The translations under genes were made by a program, and so were the position numbers. 10,015 nucleotides of DNA from Candidatus Nanohalarchaeota archaeon (lineage in GTDB: Archaea; EX4484-52; B79-G9). The notes beneath the pieces were generated by a model. That model saw nothing but the letters and a program-made list of their open reading frames with translations, had not been told where the DNA came from and ran no database searches. The stretch's first letter is position 1, and every line of letters begins with the position of its first letter. The stretch spans positions 1-10,015 of the forward strand of contig JAUVEK010000041.1 of assembly GCA_030594795.1 (NCBI GenBank), read 5' to 3'. Below are positions 1 to 5,684 of this stretch, piece after piece.

Positions 1-378
1 GCCCTCGAATATATCAGAAACCCAAAAAACCTTTGAACCATTGACATCCACTTCCGTAGTCAAAACATTCCCTGATTCATCAAAAACATAAGTTGAATTT
101 TTTGTCAGAGAATTTATTCCATAATCTATAAAAAGAGGATAATTATGAAGAAAATACTCAGACTCAACAACAACAGGCACACGATACGCAGTCCACGTCA
201 ACTGCTCCTCCAGAGACGCAGACAAATCAACCAACTGCGACTCAAGAGGTGCCTCATAAGGCTGCTGGGACCTGGAAAGATAAGATATGTAATAAAGCGA
301 GATGAATACAATCATTATAAAAAACAAAAAGCTGACAACCCAGTCAATCGGGGTGGCTCCATTCCTTCTAGGTTTCAT
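1..378 (-). CDS. Membrane-anchored hypothetical protein (partial, N-terminal 126 aa)
   Basis: The frame is open from an ATG at 378 to the window edge, so only the N-terminal 126 residues are visible. A short basic, polar head (MKPRRNGATPIDW) is followed by one hydrophobic segment at about residues 14-32, then a polar region. This indicates an N-in, C-out single-pass membrane protein. The RRNG-A junction just before the hydrophobic stretch, with an acidic residue at position 12, resembles a class III (type IV pilin-like) signal peptide; that is inference, because P and D occupy unusual places in it. I recognise no family. A TATA-like box (TTTAAATA, minus strand, 409-402) lies 24-31 nt upstream of the ATG, so the transcript is probably leaderless, which supports this start. 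It lies downstream of the minus-strand gene at 521-832 but has its own promoter. Confidence 0.75.
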   Translation of the reverse strand, partial: MKPRRNGATPIDWVVSFLFFIMIVFISLYYISYLSRSQQPYEAPLESQLVDLSASLEEQLTWTAYRVPVVVESEYFLHNYPLFIDYGINSLTKNSTYVFDESGNVLTTEVDVNGSKVFWVSDIFEG

Positions 379-401
379 ACTCTAAAGATTGTAAATTTTA
401 G

Positions 402-409
402 TATTTAAA
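402..409 (-). promoter_or_regulatory. TATA box of the membrane-anchored protein gene
   Basis: Read on the minus strand this is TTTAAATA. Its centre is about 27 nt upstream of the ATG at 378, the usual archaeal TATA-to-start distance, so transcription should begin at or next to the start codon. Confidence 0.55.
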
Positions 410-487
410 GTTATCATGCAACTATACTCAAGGCATGAAATAAATGAGCAAACATCATCCAAAACCAAATTGCCTTGATGTATATGG

Positions 488-519
488 GAAGGCACTCTAC
501 TCAATTTATTAGTGCCTTC
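488..519 (-). terminator. Hairpin directly after the 103-aa gene
   Basis: GAAGGCACT (488-496) and AGTGCCTTC (511-519) form a perfect 9-bp stem with a 14-nt loop. It begins two bases beyond the minus-strand stop codon at 521-523. No long T-run follows, so it may protect the mRNA 3' end rather than terminate transcription. A second, weaker inverted repeat (CAAGGCA / TGCCTTG, about 433-478) lies further along. Confidence 0.4.
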
Positions 520-520
520 A

Positions 521-832
521 CTATATAACCTCCCTCGAGATTGTATCATCCCCGCACCTCACCAGCACCACTATTTTCTCAATATCAGGAAAAAAAGGCC
601 CCGACGCCTGATAGACTCCCCGCTCTATACGATAGACATAATTATCCCCGCTGGAAGGATAAACAGGATCAAAACAAGCGCTAAAGGCAGCAGGGACAAA
701 AACCCTCTCAGCATCACCCCCCTGAAAAACAACCGCAACAGACCCATCCACATTCTCGCCCTTGCCATCCCTTAAGAATATAACCACCCGCATTATATCC
801 TCCATTTTTGTAAAGACAACATCAACATCCAT
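521..832 (-). CDS. Hypothetical protein, 103 aa
   Basis: This small protein has no family I recognise. After a short N-terminus it is rich in V, F, G and D in alternating patterns that suggest beta strands (VVIFLRDGKGENVDGSVAVV; KIVVLVRCGDD). It has two cysteines (in FSACFDP and LVRCGD) and no obvious signal peptide or membrane segment. The ATG at 832 is favoured because a TATA-like box lies about 26 nt upstream, giving a leaderless mRNA; ATGs at codons 10 and 14 are alternatives. The hairpin just after the stop and the well-placed promoter argue that the gene is real. It runs in the same direction as the membrane protein gene downstream, but a functional link is not shown. Confidence 0.6.
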   Translation of the reverse strand: MDVDVVFTKMEDIMRVVIFLRDGKGENVDGSVAVVFQGGDAERVFVPAAFSACFDPVYPSSGDNYVYRIERGVYQASGPFFPDIEKIVVLVRCGDDTISREVI

Positions 833-852
833 ACAAACATTTGACTTTTTAT

Positions 853-863
853 AATATATAAAC
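853..863 (-). promoter_or_regulatory. TATA box of the 103-aa gene
   Basis: The minus strand reads TTTATATATTA, centred about 26 nt upstream of the ATG at 832. This is archaeal leaderless promoter geometry. No strong BRE is seen upstream. Confidence 0.5.
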
Positions 864-1177
864 TCAATGGTTCAACTGGGACCACAAAAGTAAAAAAAGA
901 GCAGCCTAAAGAAAAGCAACATAAAACTTGGGCCCGGATGAGCAGAAACTCCTGATAGTTCAAAATGACTGGAATATCTCCATTGGACTTATTTCCACCC
1001 ACCGGGATGATTTTGCAATATGAACCTGACTCCGCATTTATGGCGCATCATCGCGCTTTCCGCTGCAGCCCACCACACAATGTATTATATCGCCATACCA
1101 ATATATAAGCTTTTGTGAGATAAAACATATACTTTTGATTATGCCTTTAGAAACAGAAAAGATAACCTACATCCTTT
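864..1177. other. Gene-poor stretch; possible minus-strand small RNA
   Basis: No convincing coding frame is present. On the minus strand a TATA-like CTTATATATTGG (about 1109-1098) precedes a GC-rich block (about 1075-1035), which contains a small GCGC/GCGC hairpin. A T7 run (minus strand) at about 899-893 could end a transcript of roughly 180 nt. A CCCGG/CCGGG pairing (1003-1007 with 932-936) is possible inside it. Partial C-box (GATGA) and D-box (CTGA) words occur on the plus strand, but the pairs and spacing for a full C/D RNA are missing. This is a weak candidate only. Confidence 0.2.
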
Positions 1178-1191
1178 CGAAAACTTTATAA
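1178..1191 (+). promoter_or_regulatory. BRE-TATA promoter of tRNA-Thr
   Basis: CGAAAA (BRE-like, 1178-1183) is followed directly by CTTTATAA (1184-1191). The predicted start is about 1214, giving a leader of about 15 nt before the tRNA. GTTTTGG just downstream resembles the same position in the promoter at 1978-2004. Confidence 0.7.
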
Positions 1192-1228
1192 TGTTTTGGC
1201 ATAACAGAATAAGCATAAACACACTCAT

Positions 1229-1353
1229 GCCCGAGTAGCTCAGCTGGTAGAGCGCGTGACTTGTATGCGCGAGACTCGTACGCGAGAAATCTCAACAACT
1301 CAGGTCTTAACCGGGATATCACGCGGTCAAGGGTTCAAATCCCTTCTCGGGCT
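1229..1353 (+). tRNA. tRNA-Thr (UGU) with 52-nt intron
   Basis: All arms can be traced. Acceptor GCCCGAG (1229-1235) pairs with CTCGGGC (1346-1352). The D stem is GCTC/GAGC with GG in the loop. The anticodon stem is CGTGA (1255-1259) with TCACG (1319-1323). The T arm is AAGGG-TTCAAAT-CCCTT. The loop C-T-T-G-T-A gives anticodon TGT at 1262-1264. An intron at 1266-1317 sits between positions 37 and 38, the canonical archaeal site, and the mature length is 73 nt. A bulge-helix-bulge can be drawn: CTTG (1260-1263) pairs with CGGG (1312-1315) using two G-U pairs, flanked by bulges TA|T and AT|A, although the helix inside the intron is weak. The discriminator T1353 agrees with archaeal threonine tRNAs. 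No CCA is encoded. Confidence 0.95.
1266..1317 (+). other. tRNA-Thr intron (37/38 position)
   Basis: This 52-nt insert separates A37 from A38 of the tRNA. Removing it restores a normal 7-base anticodon loop. Inside, GAGA/TCTC (1284-1293) could form a small hairpin and AGAC/GTCT (1272-1275 with 1304-1307) a second short helix. Splicing would be by the archaeal tRNA endonuclease at the bulge-helix-bulge. Confidence 0.85.
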
Positions 1354-1415
1354 TTCGATTTCAATACAAGAGAGAATTAACAGCCGGTTTTTGCCGGTAG
1401 AACTGGGGTTGTAAA

Positions 1416-1937
1416 TTGATATACAAAGACTTGAGAAAGAATCTCGCGCTGCCTGACTTTTTTTCTTTGACAGGACTCATCTTCTCCATATTATCAATAT
1501 TCTGCGCCCTCGAGGAAAACCTCCCATACGCAGCAGCATTTTTCTTCGCAGCAGCAGCTTTTGACTACACAGACGGGAGAGTAGCAAGAGCAGTCAAAAG
1601 AAAAGGCAGATACGGCGCCGAACTCGACAACCTATGCGATGTTGTCCTGTACCTCATATGCCCCGCCATCTTCGGCTACTCCGCTGGCCTGAAAAGCAAT
1701 CTGGACATCATAGTCTTCATAATATTCATATCACTCGGTGTGATGAGGCTCGCAAGATTTGCCATCACTGGGACAAAAGACGGCTATTATGTGGGTCTCC
1801 CGGTATCATACAGCATAATAATCCCACCACTGTATTTCCTCCTCCTCTGGCAAAACATCAGCATCAACTACATGCTGCTGTTCTACTTCATCCCCTCATT
1901 TCTGATGATATCCACTATCAAAGTCAAAAAAATATAG
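1416..1937 (+). CDS. CDP-alcohol phosphatidyltransferase, probable archaetidylserine synthase
   Basis: The enzyme likely transfers serine onto CDP-archaeol in the membrane to make archaetidylserine. The full family signature is visible: D50-x2-D53-G54-x2-A57-R58-x8-G67-x3-D71-x3-D75, whose aspartates bind the divalent metals. GAELDNLCDVV and the later RLARF...GLPV segment match the phosphatidylserine-synthase (PssA) branch better than the glycerol- or inositol-transferring branches; the exact substrate remains inference. About five or six hydrophobic segments span 173 residues, short but acceptable for the family. The start is TTG: an in-frame TAG at 1398-1400 bars any start further upstream, and GGGG (1405-1408) sits 7 nt before the TTG. 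No clear TATA box lies between it and the tRNA, so read-through from the tRNA promoter is possible. Confidence 0.88.
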   Translation: MIYKDLRKNLALPDFFSLTGLIFSILSIFCALEENLPYAAAFFFAAAAFDYTDGRVARAVKRKGRYGAELDNLCDVVLYLICPAIFGYSAGLKSNLDIIVFIIFISLGVMRLARFAITGTKDGYYVGLPVSYSIIIPPLYFLLLWQNISINYMLLFYFIPSFLMISTIKVKKI

Positions 1938-1977
1938 AATGAAACCGCTTTACCACGTATTCTGGCGCATAAATATA

Positions 1978-2004
1978 TCGAAAGATATTTAAAGTTTTGC
2001 CTCC
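1978..2004 (+). promoter_or_regulatory. Extended promoter of the 149-aa gene
   Basis: TCGAAAG (BRE-like) is followed by ATATTTAA (TATA, 1985-1992) and then GTTTTGCCTCC, with transcription expected near 2014. Both ends of this 27-nt block (TCGAAAGAT and TTTGCCTCC) recur at the same spacing in the promoter of the minus-strand gene at 6384-6815. The TATA half also matches the promoter before 3783. Confidence 0.7.
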
Positions 2005-2010
2005 GAATTC

Positions 2011-2023
2011 ATTACTTAGTAAT
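2011..2023 (+). promoter_or_regulatory. Palindrome at the predicted transcription start
   Basis: ATTACT-T-AGTAAT is a 13-nt palindrome with 6-bp arms, located at the expected start site of the 149-aa gene. It could be an operator for a dimeric repressor or a small leader hairpin. The strong Shine-Dalgarno GAGGTGA (2030-2036) follows, 5 nt before the ATG. Confidence 0.4.
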
Positions 2024-2041
2024 CATAACGAGGTGAAATAG

Positions 2042-2491
2042 ATGTTAAAGGTTGAATATACAACTATCGCTGCATTAGACTATCTCAAAGGAGATTCTGA
2101 AGAACCTGTAAACAAATATATGAAGGAAGTAACAAAGTTATATAATGACGGTACTCCACTGAGCGATTTAGAAAAAGCAACTCAACATTTAGAACAAGAG
2201 GGTACAGTGCTCATGACAAAACATCGAGGAGGTTATAAAGCACTTGATCGAGGGCCTACGATTGAATCGGGACCTGATGGAGTCTCCATTAAATTAGAAC
2301 AGCCGGTCTACATATTCACTATATCCGAGATTATGAACGAAGTGAATGTAACTGCAGAAAGAACAAAACTTCCAGAAAATGCCAAACCTCTTGTAATTCT
2401 GTTAACAGATGACGCGTTAAAAAATACAAGAGTAGTACCTTCAGAAGTTAATAGCATAATGCTGAAAGCGCATGATAATAGAGATTACTGA
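2042..2491 (+). CDS. Orphan protein, 149 aa, possible N-terminal winged helix
   Basis: I do not recognise a family. Residues about 5-70 could be a winged helix-turn-helix: a helix (AALDYLKG), a middle helical part (VNKYMKEVTKLYN), then LSDLEKATQHLEQEG followed by a strand-turn-strand ending in GGYKALDRG, as in a wing. This is tentative. The second half is mixed alpha/beta (VYIFTISEIM, PLVILLTDDALK). The start is firm: ATG with Shine-Dalgarno GAGGTGA 5 nt upstream, and a strong BRE/TATA before that. Codons end mostly in A or T, unlike the C/G-rich usage of MCM or the HTH-CBS gene, so the gene may be acquired. It overlaps the ATG of the broken downstream frame by 20 nt, suggesting a former two-gene operon. 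If it binds DNA, the palindrome in its own leader is a natural target. Confidence 0.8.
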   Translation: MLKVEYTTIAALDYLKGDSEEPVNKYMKEVTKLYNDGTPLSDLEKATQHLEQEGTVLMTKHRGGYKALDRGPTIESGPDGVSIKLEQPVYIFTISEIMNEVNVTAERTKLPENAKPLVILLTDDALKNTRVVPSEVNSIMLKAHDNRDY

Positions 2492-2872
2492 ACAGATACA
2501 AAATAACATCCACATTTTACATTCCCGAACGACATAGACTGTAGTACTGTGCTTGTTCCTAAAACAGGTACAGACAAAGCATCTCTTAAGGATGTTAATC
2601 AATTTCCATTCCTAAAGTGTACGAAACAGGAAAAACGGTAGCAGAGGGATTCAAAGAGAACATGAAGATAGTATTTGATAATCTTCTTCCACAATGGGAT
2701 TATACGGTGATTCCACAATAAGAAATACGGAAGTTATTTTGTTGTCGTTCCTACGAATTTTGAAAACCTCATTGGAGTGGAAGAACAACTACGGCCTTTG
2801 ATGGTTGACAAGTCACCTATTCATCATGTTGTCCGAAAATTGGTAACCAAATCCTTCCATCATACGATATGA
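2472..2872 (+). pseudogene. Frameshifted gene downstream of the 149-aa orphan, about 130 aa if restored
   Basis: Protein-like translation continues here but jumps frame three times. The pieces read MIIEITEQIQNNIHI, then FTFPNDIDCSTVLVPKTGTD and onward, then PKVYETGKTVAEGFKENMK and onward to DYTVIPQ, then KKYGSYFVVVPTNFENLIG and onward to KSFHHTI followed by TGA at 2870-2872. Adding one T to the T-run near 2514 and one to that near 2603, and removing one base near 2720, joins them into a single product of about 130 residues. The ATG at 2472 overlaps the end of the preceding gene, as expected for translational coupling. I recognise no family. The breaks may be real decay or sequencing errors, since two sit in homopolymer runs. 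Codon use is A/T-ending, like its neighbour. Confidence 0.6.
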
Positions 2873-2925
2873 CAGGCCAGTAATTCTTATTATATGATTT
2901 CCAATCAATCGGTGGGCAGCGTACC

Positions 2926-2932
2926 TTTTTTT
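2926..2932 (+). terminator. T-run terminator after the broken gene
   Basis: A run of seven T, followed by C and four more T, lies about 55 nt after the end of the broken gene. Archaeal RNA polymerase stops at such runs without a hairpin. Confidence 0.5.
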
Positions 2933-2948
2933 CTTTTCATCTCCCATG

Positions 2949-2983
2949 TAATATCTCCCTCCATACGTGTGTGGGAGATATTA
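2949..2983 (+). repeat. Strong 11-bp inverted repeat upstream of the HTH-CBS gene
   Basis: TAATATCTCCC (2949-2959) and GGGAGATATTA (2973-2983) form a perfect 11-bp stem with a 13-nt loop. A second copy of ATCTCCC at 2939-2945 could compete for the same right arm. It lies between the T-run at 2926 and the promoter at 3044, so it may be part of a terminator or an operator for the HTH-CBS regulator. Confidence 0.6.
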
Positions 2984-3043
2984 TACCCTTAGGAGTTGAT
3001 ATACTTGATGGGTTATACAACAGCACTCAACCTATCGGATATT

Positions 3044-3061
3044 CCGAAAGGAATAAAAAGA
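3044..3061 (+). promoter_or_regulatory. BRE-TATA promoter of the HTH-CBS gene
   Basis: CCGAAAGG (BRE-like) is followed by AATAAAAA, centred about 26 nt before the ATG at 3081. This predicts a leaderless transcript and supports that start over longer open frames in the region. Confidence 0.5.
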
Positions 3062-3080
3062 TATCGCATATATTACAGGT

Positions 3081-3632
3081 ATGCTCCCGAAAATATCAGA
3101 AATAAAGCACAGGAGAAAAAAAGCCGGGATCACCCAATTCGAGCTCGCGCACAAAGCCGGCGTCTCCCAGTCACTAATCGCAAAAATCGAGGCAGACAAG
3201 ATAGAGCCATCCTACTCAGCAGTGCACAAGCTCTTCGAAGTGCTCGACTACATCGAGACCAAGCAGGGCATGACTGCAAAAGACATCATGAACAGAAAAG
3301 TGATAACAACAGAAAAGCGCAACCAAGTAAGCGAAGCAATAAGAACAATGAAAAAATACGGGCTTTCCCAGATACCTGTCACCTCAGACGGCCTCATTGT
3401 AGGAAGCATATCAGAGAAATCCGTGCTGGACAAGGTCATTGAACTTGAAGACACCAACCTTTCAAACCTGAAAGTAGAAGACATAATGGACGATGCATAC
3501 CCCACGCTCAACGAAAACACACCCCTGAAAGCCATCCTCCCTTTATTGAAGCATAACCAGGCCGTAATCATAACAAAAAAAGAAAGAATCCTTGGAATAA
3601 TCACAAAAGCCGACTTACTAAAAGTTGTTTAG
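3081..3632 (+). CDS. XRE-type HTH transcriptional regulator with two CBS domains (COG3620 type)
   Basis: This is a 183-residue DNA-binding regulator likely controlled by a nucleotide ligand such as an adenosine compound, as is usual for CBS pairs. Residues 5-58 form a Cro/XRE helix-turn-helix (ITQFELAHKAGVSQSLIAKI). Two CBS motifs follow: about 65-120 (AKDIMNRKVIT...QIPVTSDGLIVGSISEKSVL) and about 132-183 (VEDIMDDAYPTLNE...AVIITKKERILGIITKADLL). Domain order and length match the archaeal family described as a predicted transcriptional regulator with C-terminal CBS domains. The ATG at 3081 is favoured by the TATA spacing. The gene is alone between a hairpin region and a T8 run. Codons often end in C or G, unlike the orphans on either side. 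Its target is unknown; the inverted repeat at 2949-2983 is one possible site. Confidence 0.92.
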   Translation: MLPKISEIKHRRKKAGITQFELAHKAGVSQSLIAKIEADKIEPSYSAVHKLFEVLDYIETKQGMTAKDIMNRKVITTEKRNQVSEAIRTMKKYGLSQIPVTSDGLIVGSISEKSVLDKVIELEDTNLSNLKVEDIMDDAYPTLNENTPLKAILPLLKHNQAVIITKKERILGIITKADLLKVV

Positions 3633-3654
3633 CTCAAACTTTTCAGGCTTACAC

Positions 3655-3662
3655 TTTTTTTT
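3655..3662 (+). terminator. T8 terminator after the HTH-CBS gene
   Basis: Eight consecutive T begin 22 nt after the TAG stop. This is the expected form of an intrinsic archaeal terminator. Confidence 0.6.
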
Positions 3663-3718
3663 CAGCATCATTTACAATAATTAATCGAGACAGTGTAACT
3701 ATCAAACGGGGTTAAAAG

Positions 3719-3741
3719 CGCAAAGATATTTAAGGTTTTAG
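3719..3741 (+). promoter_or_regulatory. Promoter of the 267-aa gene
   Basis: AAAGATATTTAA (TATA 3726-3732) is followed by GGTTTTAGACCC. The core matches the promoter at 1978-2004 at 17 of 18 positions (AAAGATATTTAA, one mismatch, GTTTT). The start is expected near 3755. A GGTGAT Shine-Dalgarno (3772-3777) lies 5 nt before the ATG at 3783. Confidence 0.65.
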
Positions 3742-3782
3742 ACCCATTTCAATCATATTACAATACATTATGGTGATTAAAT

Positions 3783-4586
3783 ATGACAAAAGGAAAACTA
3801 GGAGAAGCTTACAAAGCCCATAACGAAAAGATGGCAAAAGAAAGATTAGAAAAAGTTTACGAGGTCCTTGACAAAATTGTAATCCCTATGGGAGAAGGAG
3901 ACATGCTTATCCCAAAAACCAAAAAAGATGGAGATACCATTCGTTATTTGGATCAAGGAGAGTCGTTATTGCTTGGACAGGAGATATCAAGAGAAGTCTT
4001 TGGCAGGACAAATGAGAGATATGCACTATTGCGAATACAAAGAATATATGAATCAACCTATTATGAGCTTAAAAGAGCTATGGATGGTGGTGATTATGTT
4101 ATCGCTCGTGAATCCATAATAGACCTTAATCCCGATGAGAGAGACTTCGACGATGGGTACACAAAGGGCGTTGTTATCTTAGATCCCCGCGTAGAAGTTA
4201 CAGACGACGGAGAAATAGAATACAAAATAGACGGGGTTTCGATTAACGAATCCGGACGTATTGATGGAGGCATTAAGAATGCATTAATATATCGTACCGA
4301 TACAGCAAAAACATTGAACTCTGCTGGTGCATTCGAAGGATCAGAAAGACCATTTGTAGGTAGTGCTCTTGTGAGCGAAATAGAAGAACGGACACTGCAC
4401 TCTGTCTTCGGTACTATGATTGATCCAACAGATTTTCAATTAGAAAAACAAAAACAATTAGAACCTGAAACCAAAGTATTCTATATAATGGCTACACCAT
4501 ACAGTTATCCTCACGACTGCTCACCTTTTTTTTCTGTACCTATCCCAACAGTTGCAGTTTTTGAAAAAGTACTAAATAAGAAATAA
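3783..4586 (+). CDS. Orphan protein, 267 aa
   Basis: I do not recognise a family. Residues 1-33 are basic and helical (GKLGEAYKAHNEKMAKERLE); residues about 80-115 also look helical (RYALLRIQRIYESTYYELKR). The middle is acidic and strand-rich, with many D and G (DLNPDERDFDDGYTKG, VTDDGEIEYKIDG). The C-terminus contains a hydrophobic, proline-rich stretch (VFYIMATPYSYPHD, FFSVPIPTVAVF). There is no signal peptide and only one cysteine, near the end. The start is firm: ATG with GGTGAT 5 nt upstream and a good promoter. Codons end largely in A or T, unlike the core genes, and the promoter resembles that of the 149-aa orphan, so the two may share origin or control. It is transcribed convergently with the cyclophilin gene, 22 bp apart. 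Confidence 0.82.
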   Translation: MTKGKLGEAYKAHNEKMAKERLEKVYEVLDKIVIPMGEGDMLIPKTKKDGDTIRYLDQGESLLLGQEISREVFGRTNERYALLRIQRIYESTYYELKRAMDGGDYVIARESIIDLNPDERDFDDGYTKGVVILDPRVEVTDDGEIEYKIDGVSINESGRIDGGIKNALIYRTDTAKTLNSAGAFEGSERPFVGSALVSEIEERTLHSVFGTMIDPTDFQLEKQKQLEPETKVFYIMATPYSYPHDCSPFFSVPIPTVAVFEKVLNKK

Positions 4587-4608
4587 TGATCGCTGATTAG
4601 GTTCATTT

Positions 4609-5235
4609 TCACTGACCTTTCACATACATCCTGTTTATCACAATATCCTCTTTAGGCCAGTCACCCATACCATGCTTGACTGACGTTTCAGCCGAATTCA
4701 TGGACTCCACAATATCATACCCCTTGACCACTTTTCCAAAGACAGCATAGCCATAATCCCTGCCACCATGGTCAAGAAAACTATTGTCATTCGTATTGAT
4801 AAAAAACTGCGACGTAGCAGAATCAACAACCGCGGTTCTTGCCATAGCAAGTGTCCCTTTTTCATTCTTAAGCCCGTTATCAGCCTCATTTTTGATCGGC
4901 GCACTCGTCTCCTTCTGCTTACCGTCAGCTGTGAACCCGCCGCACTGGACCATAAAATCCTTTATTACCCTGTGAAACACAGTCCCCTCATAAAAATTGC
5001 TGTTCACATACTTAAGAAAATTCTGCGTGCTTATTGGCGCTTTATCCTCGTAAAGCTCAATCTCAACATCCCCTTTGCTTGTCTCCATAACTACAATCGT
5101 ATTTACCATATCATCACCATCATCCTCATTTTGAACATCCGAAATAACATCATCCGGTGCTGTCCCTCCCGAAGCGCACCCCAAACTAAGACATATCGCC
5201 ATCAAGGCAGCCAAAAGATATACCTTCGCTTTCAT
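4609..5235 (-). CDS. Exported cyclophilin-type peptidyl-prolyl cis-trans isomerase
   Basis: It catalyses cis-trans isomerisation of X-Pro bonds and probably acts outside the cell membrane. From the chosen ATG it has 208 residues. Residues 1-20 form a signal peptide (MKAKVYLLAALMAICLSLGC) whose G-C end resembles a lipobox, though S rather than L stands at -3. An acidic, low-complexity linker (about 21-43) follows, then the cyclophilin domain: FHRVIKDFM at 87-95 with catalytic R89, Q97, GTLAMAR, SQFF at 142-145, FLDH at 153-156 and VFGKVVKG. The core is short, as in bacterial and archaeal single-domain cyclophilins. A TTG four codons upstream opens the frame, but the ATG at 5235 fits a leaderless transcript from the TATA box at 5261-5270 and places the basic residues of the signal correctly. 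Confidence 0.92.
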   Translation of the reverse strand: MKAKVYLLAALMAICLSLGCASGGTAPDDVISDVQNEDDGDDMVNTIVVMETSKGDVEIELYEDKAPISTQNFLKYVNSNFYEGTVFHRVIKDFMVQCGGFTADGKQKETSAPIKNEADNGLKNEKGTLAMARTAVVDSATSQFFINTNDNSFLDHGGRDYGYAVFGKVVKGYDIVESMNSAETSVKHGMGDWPKEDIVINRMYVKGQ

Positions 5236-5260
5236 AAACTCACACAAATCCTGTTTGCAT

Positions 5261-5272
5261 AAATATTAAATA
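5261..5272 (-). promoter_or_regulatory. TATA box of the cyclophilin gene
   Basis: The minus strand reads ATATTTAATATTTA across this stretch. Its centre is about 28-30 nt upstream of the ATG at 5235. It directly abuts the stop codon (5274-5276) of the gene upstream, so the cyclophilin has its own promoter despite the tandem arrangement. Confidence 0.5.
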
Positions 5273-5273
5273 T

Positions 5274-5648
5274 CTATCCCACATACCCCAGATCCGGCTC
5301 CTTTGGCCTGACTTCCCTGATGCCCATCGAATCCTTAAGCTTCACAGCAGCACCCTTGTCACAATCCTTCAAAAGATTATACGCAGAAATAAGATACATC
5401 TCAGCAATGCTCTTCTTCTGCTCAGGAGTAGACTCACGCGCCCTGTTGGCATTCAATATCAACTCATTCCCAAGCCTAAGCGCATCAAGAGTAGTGATAG
5501 CATACCCACCCACCAGTGTAGGCTTGCCCTCACCTGAAAAAAAACACATATCAACAAGGGGCGTCCCCTGCTTCCTCAAACACGCAACACAGTACCCGGT
5601 AACAAAATACCTCTTCAAATCCAGGTTAAATTTTTTCACAAGACACAC
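5274..5648 (-). CDS. Hypothetical protein, 124 aa, with a CxxC pair
   Basis: I recognise no family. The frame is open from a TTG at 5687, but a clear TATA sequence (ATATATTTAAAT on the minus strand) lies inside that first part. Transcription should begin near 5650, so a GTG at 5648 (leaderless) or at 5657 is the likely start. The shorter product lacks the hydrophobic N-terminus of the longer frame and is probably cytosolic. Visible features are a CVAC pair near residue 20, a glycine-rich central part (FSGEGKPTLVGGYAITTLDA), a helical stretch (STPEQKKSIAEMYLISAYNLL) and a charged, proline-containing tail. The CVAC pair could bind metal only with further ligands or in a dimer. The divergent neighbour is TBP. 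Confidence 0.65.
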   Translation of the reverse strand: MCLVKKFNLDLKRYFVTGYCVACLRKQGTPLVDMCFFSGEGKPTLVGGYAITTLDALRLGNELILNANRARESTPEQKKSIAEMYLISAYNLLKDCDKGAAVKLKDSMGIREVRPKEPDLGYVG

Positions 5649-5670
5649 AAAACTCACCGCCAATAAAGTA

Positions 5671-5684
5671 AAATTTAAATATAT
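5671..5684 (-). promoter_or_regulatory. TATA box of the 124-aa gene
   Basis: The minus strand reads ATATATTTAAATTT. Its centre (about 5677) lies 26-29 nt upstream of the GTG at 5648, which supports that codon over the TTG at 5687. Confidence 0.5.

Noticed and set aside
145..408. Plus-strand frame of 87 codons near the left edge
   Set aside because: It is the complement of the minus-strand membrane protein, which has a proper membrane segment, a promoter and an open frame to the edge.
793..1002. Open frame of 69 codons on the minus strand
   Set aside because: It overlaps the promoter and start of the better-supported gene at 521-832, has a cysteine- and hydrophobic-rich composition typical of chance frames, and no ribosome-binding site.
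931..1029. C/D-box guide RNA on the plus strand (GATGA at 937-941 and 1006-1010; CTGA at 952-955 and 1026-1029)
   Set aside because: Box C words are imperfect, the spacings differ (10 and 15 nt) and matching internal boxes are missing, so a complete C-D'-C'-D layout cannot be drawn.
1383..1398. GCCGG-TTTTT-G-CCGGT hairpin upstream of the lipid synthase as a terminator for the tRNA
   Set aside because: Only four or five base pairs form and the T-run is in the loop rather than after the stem. It may be a weak stop but is not supportable as a feature.
2996..3442. 148-codon plus-strand frame overlapping the HTH-CBS gene
   Set aside because: The other frame encodes clear HTH and CBS motifs; this one is arginine/lysine-rich and without known motifs.
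4768..5262. Plus-strand frame of 164 codons over the cyclophilin gene
   Set aside because: It is the reverse strand of a gene with clear cyclophilin motifs, and has no promoter of its own.
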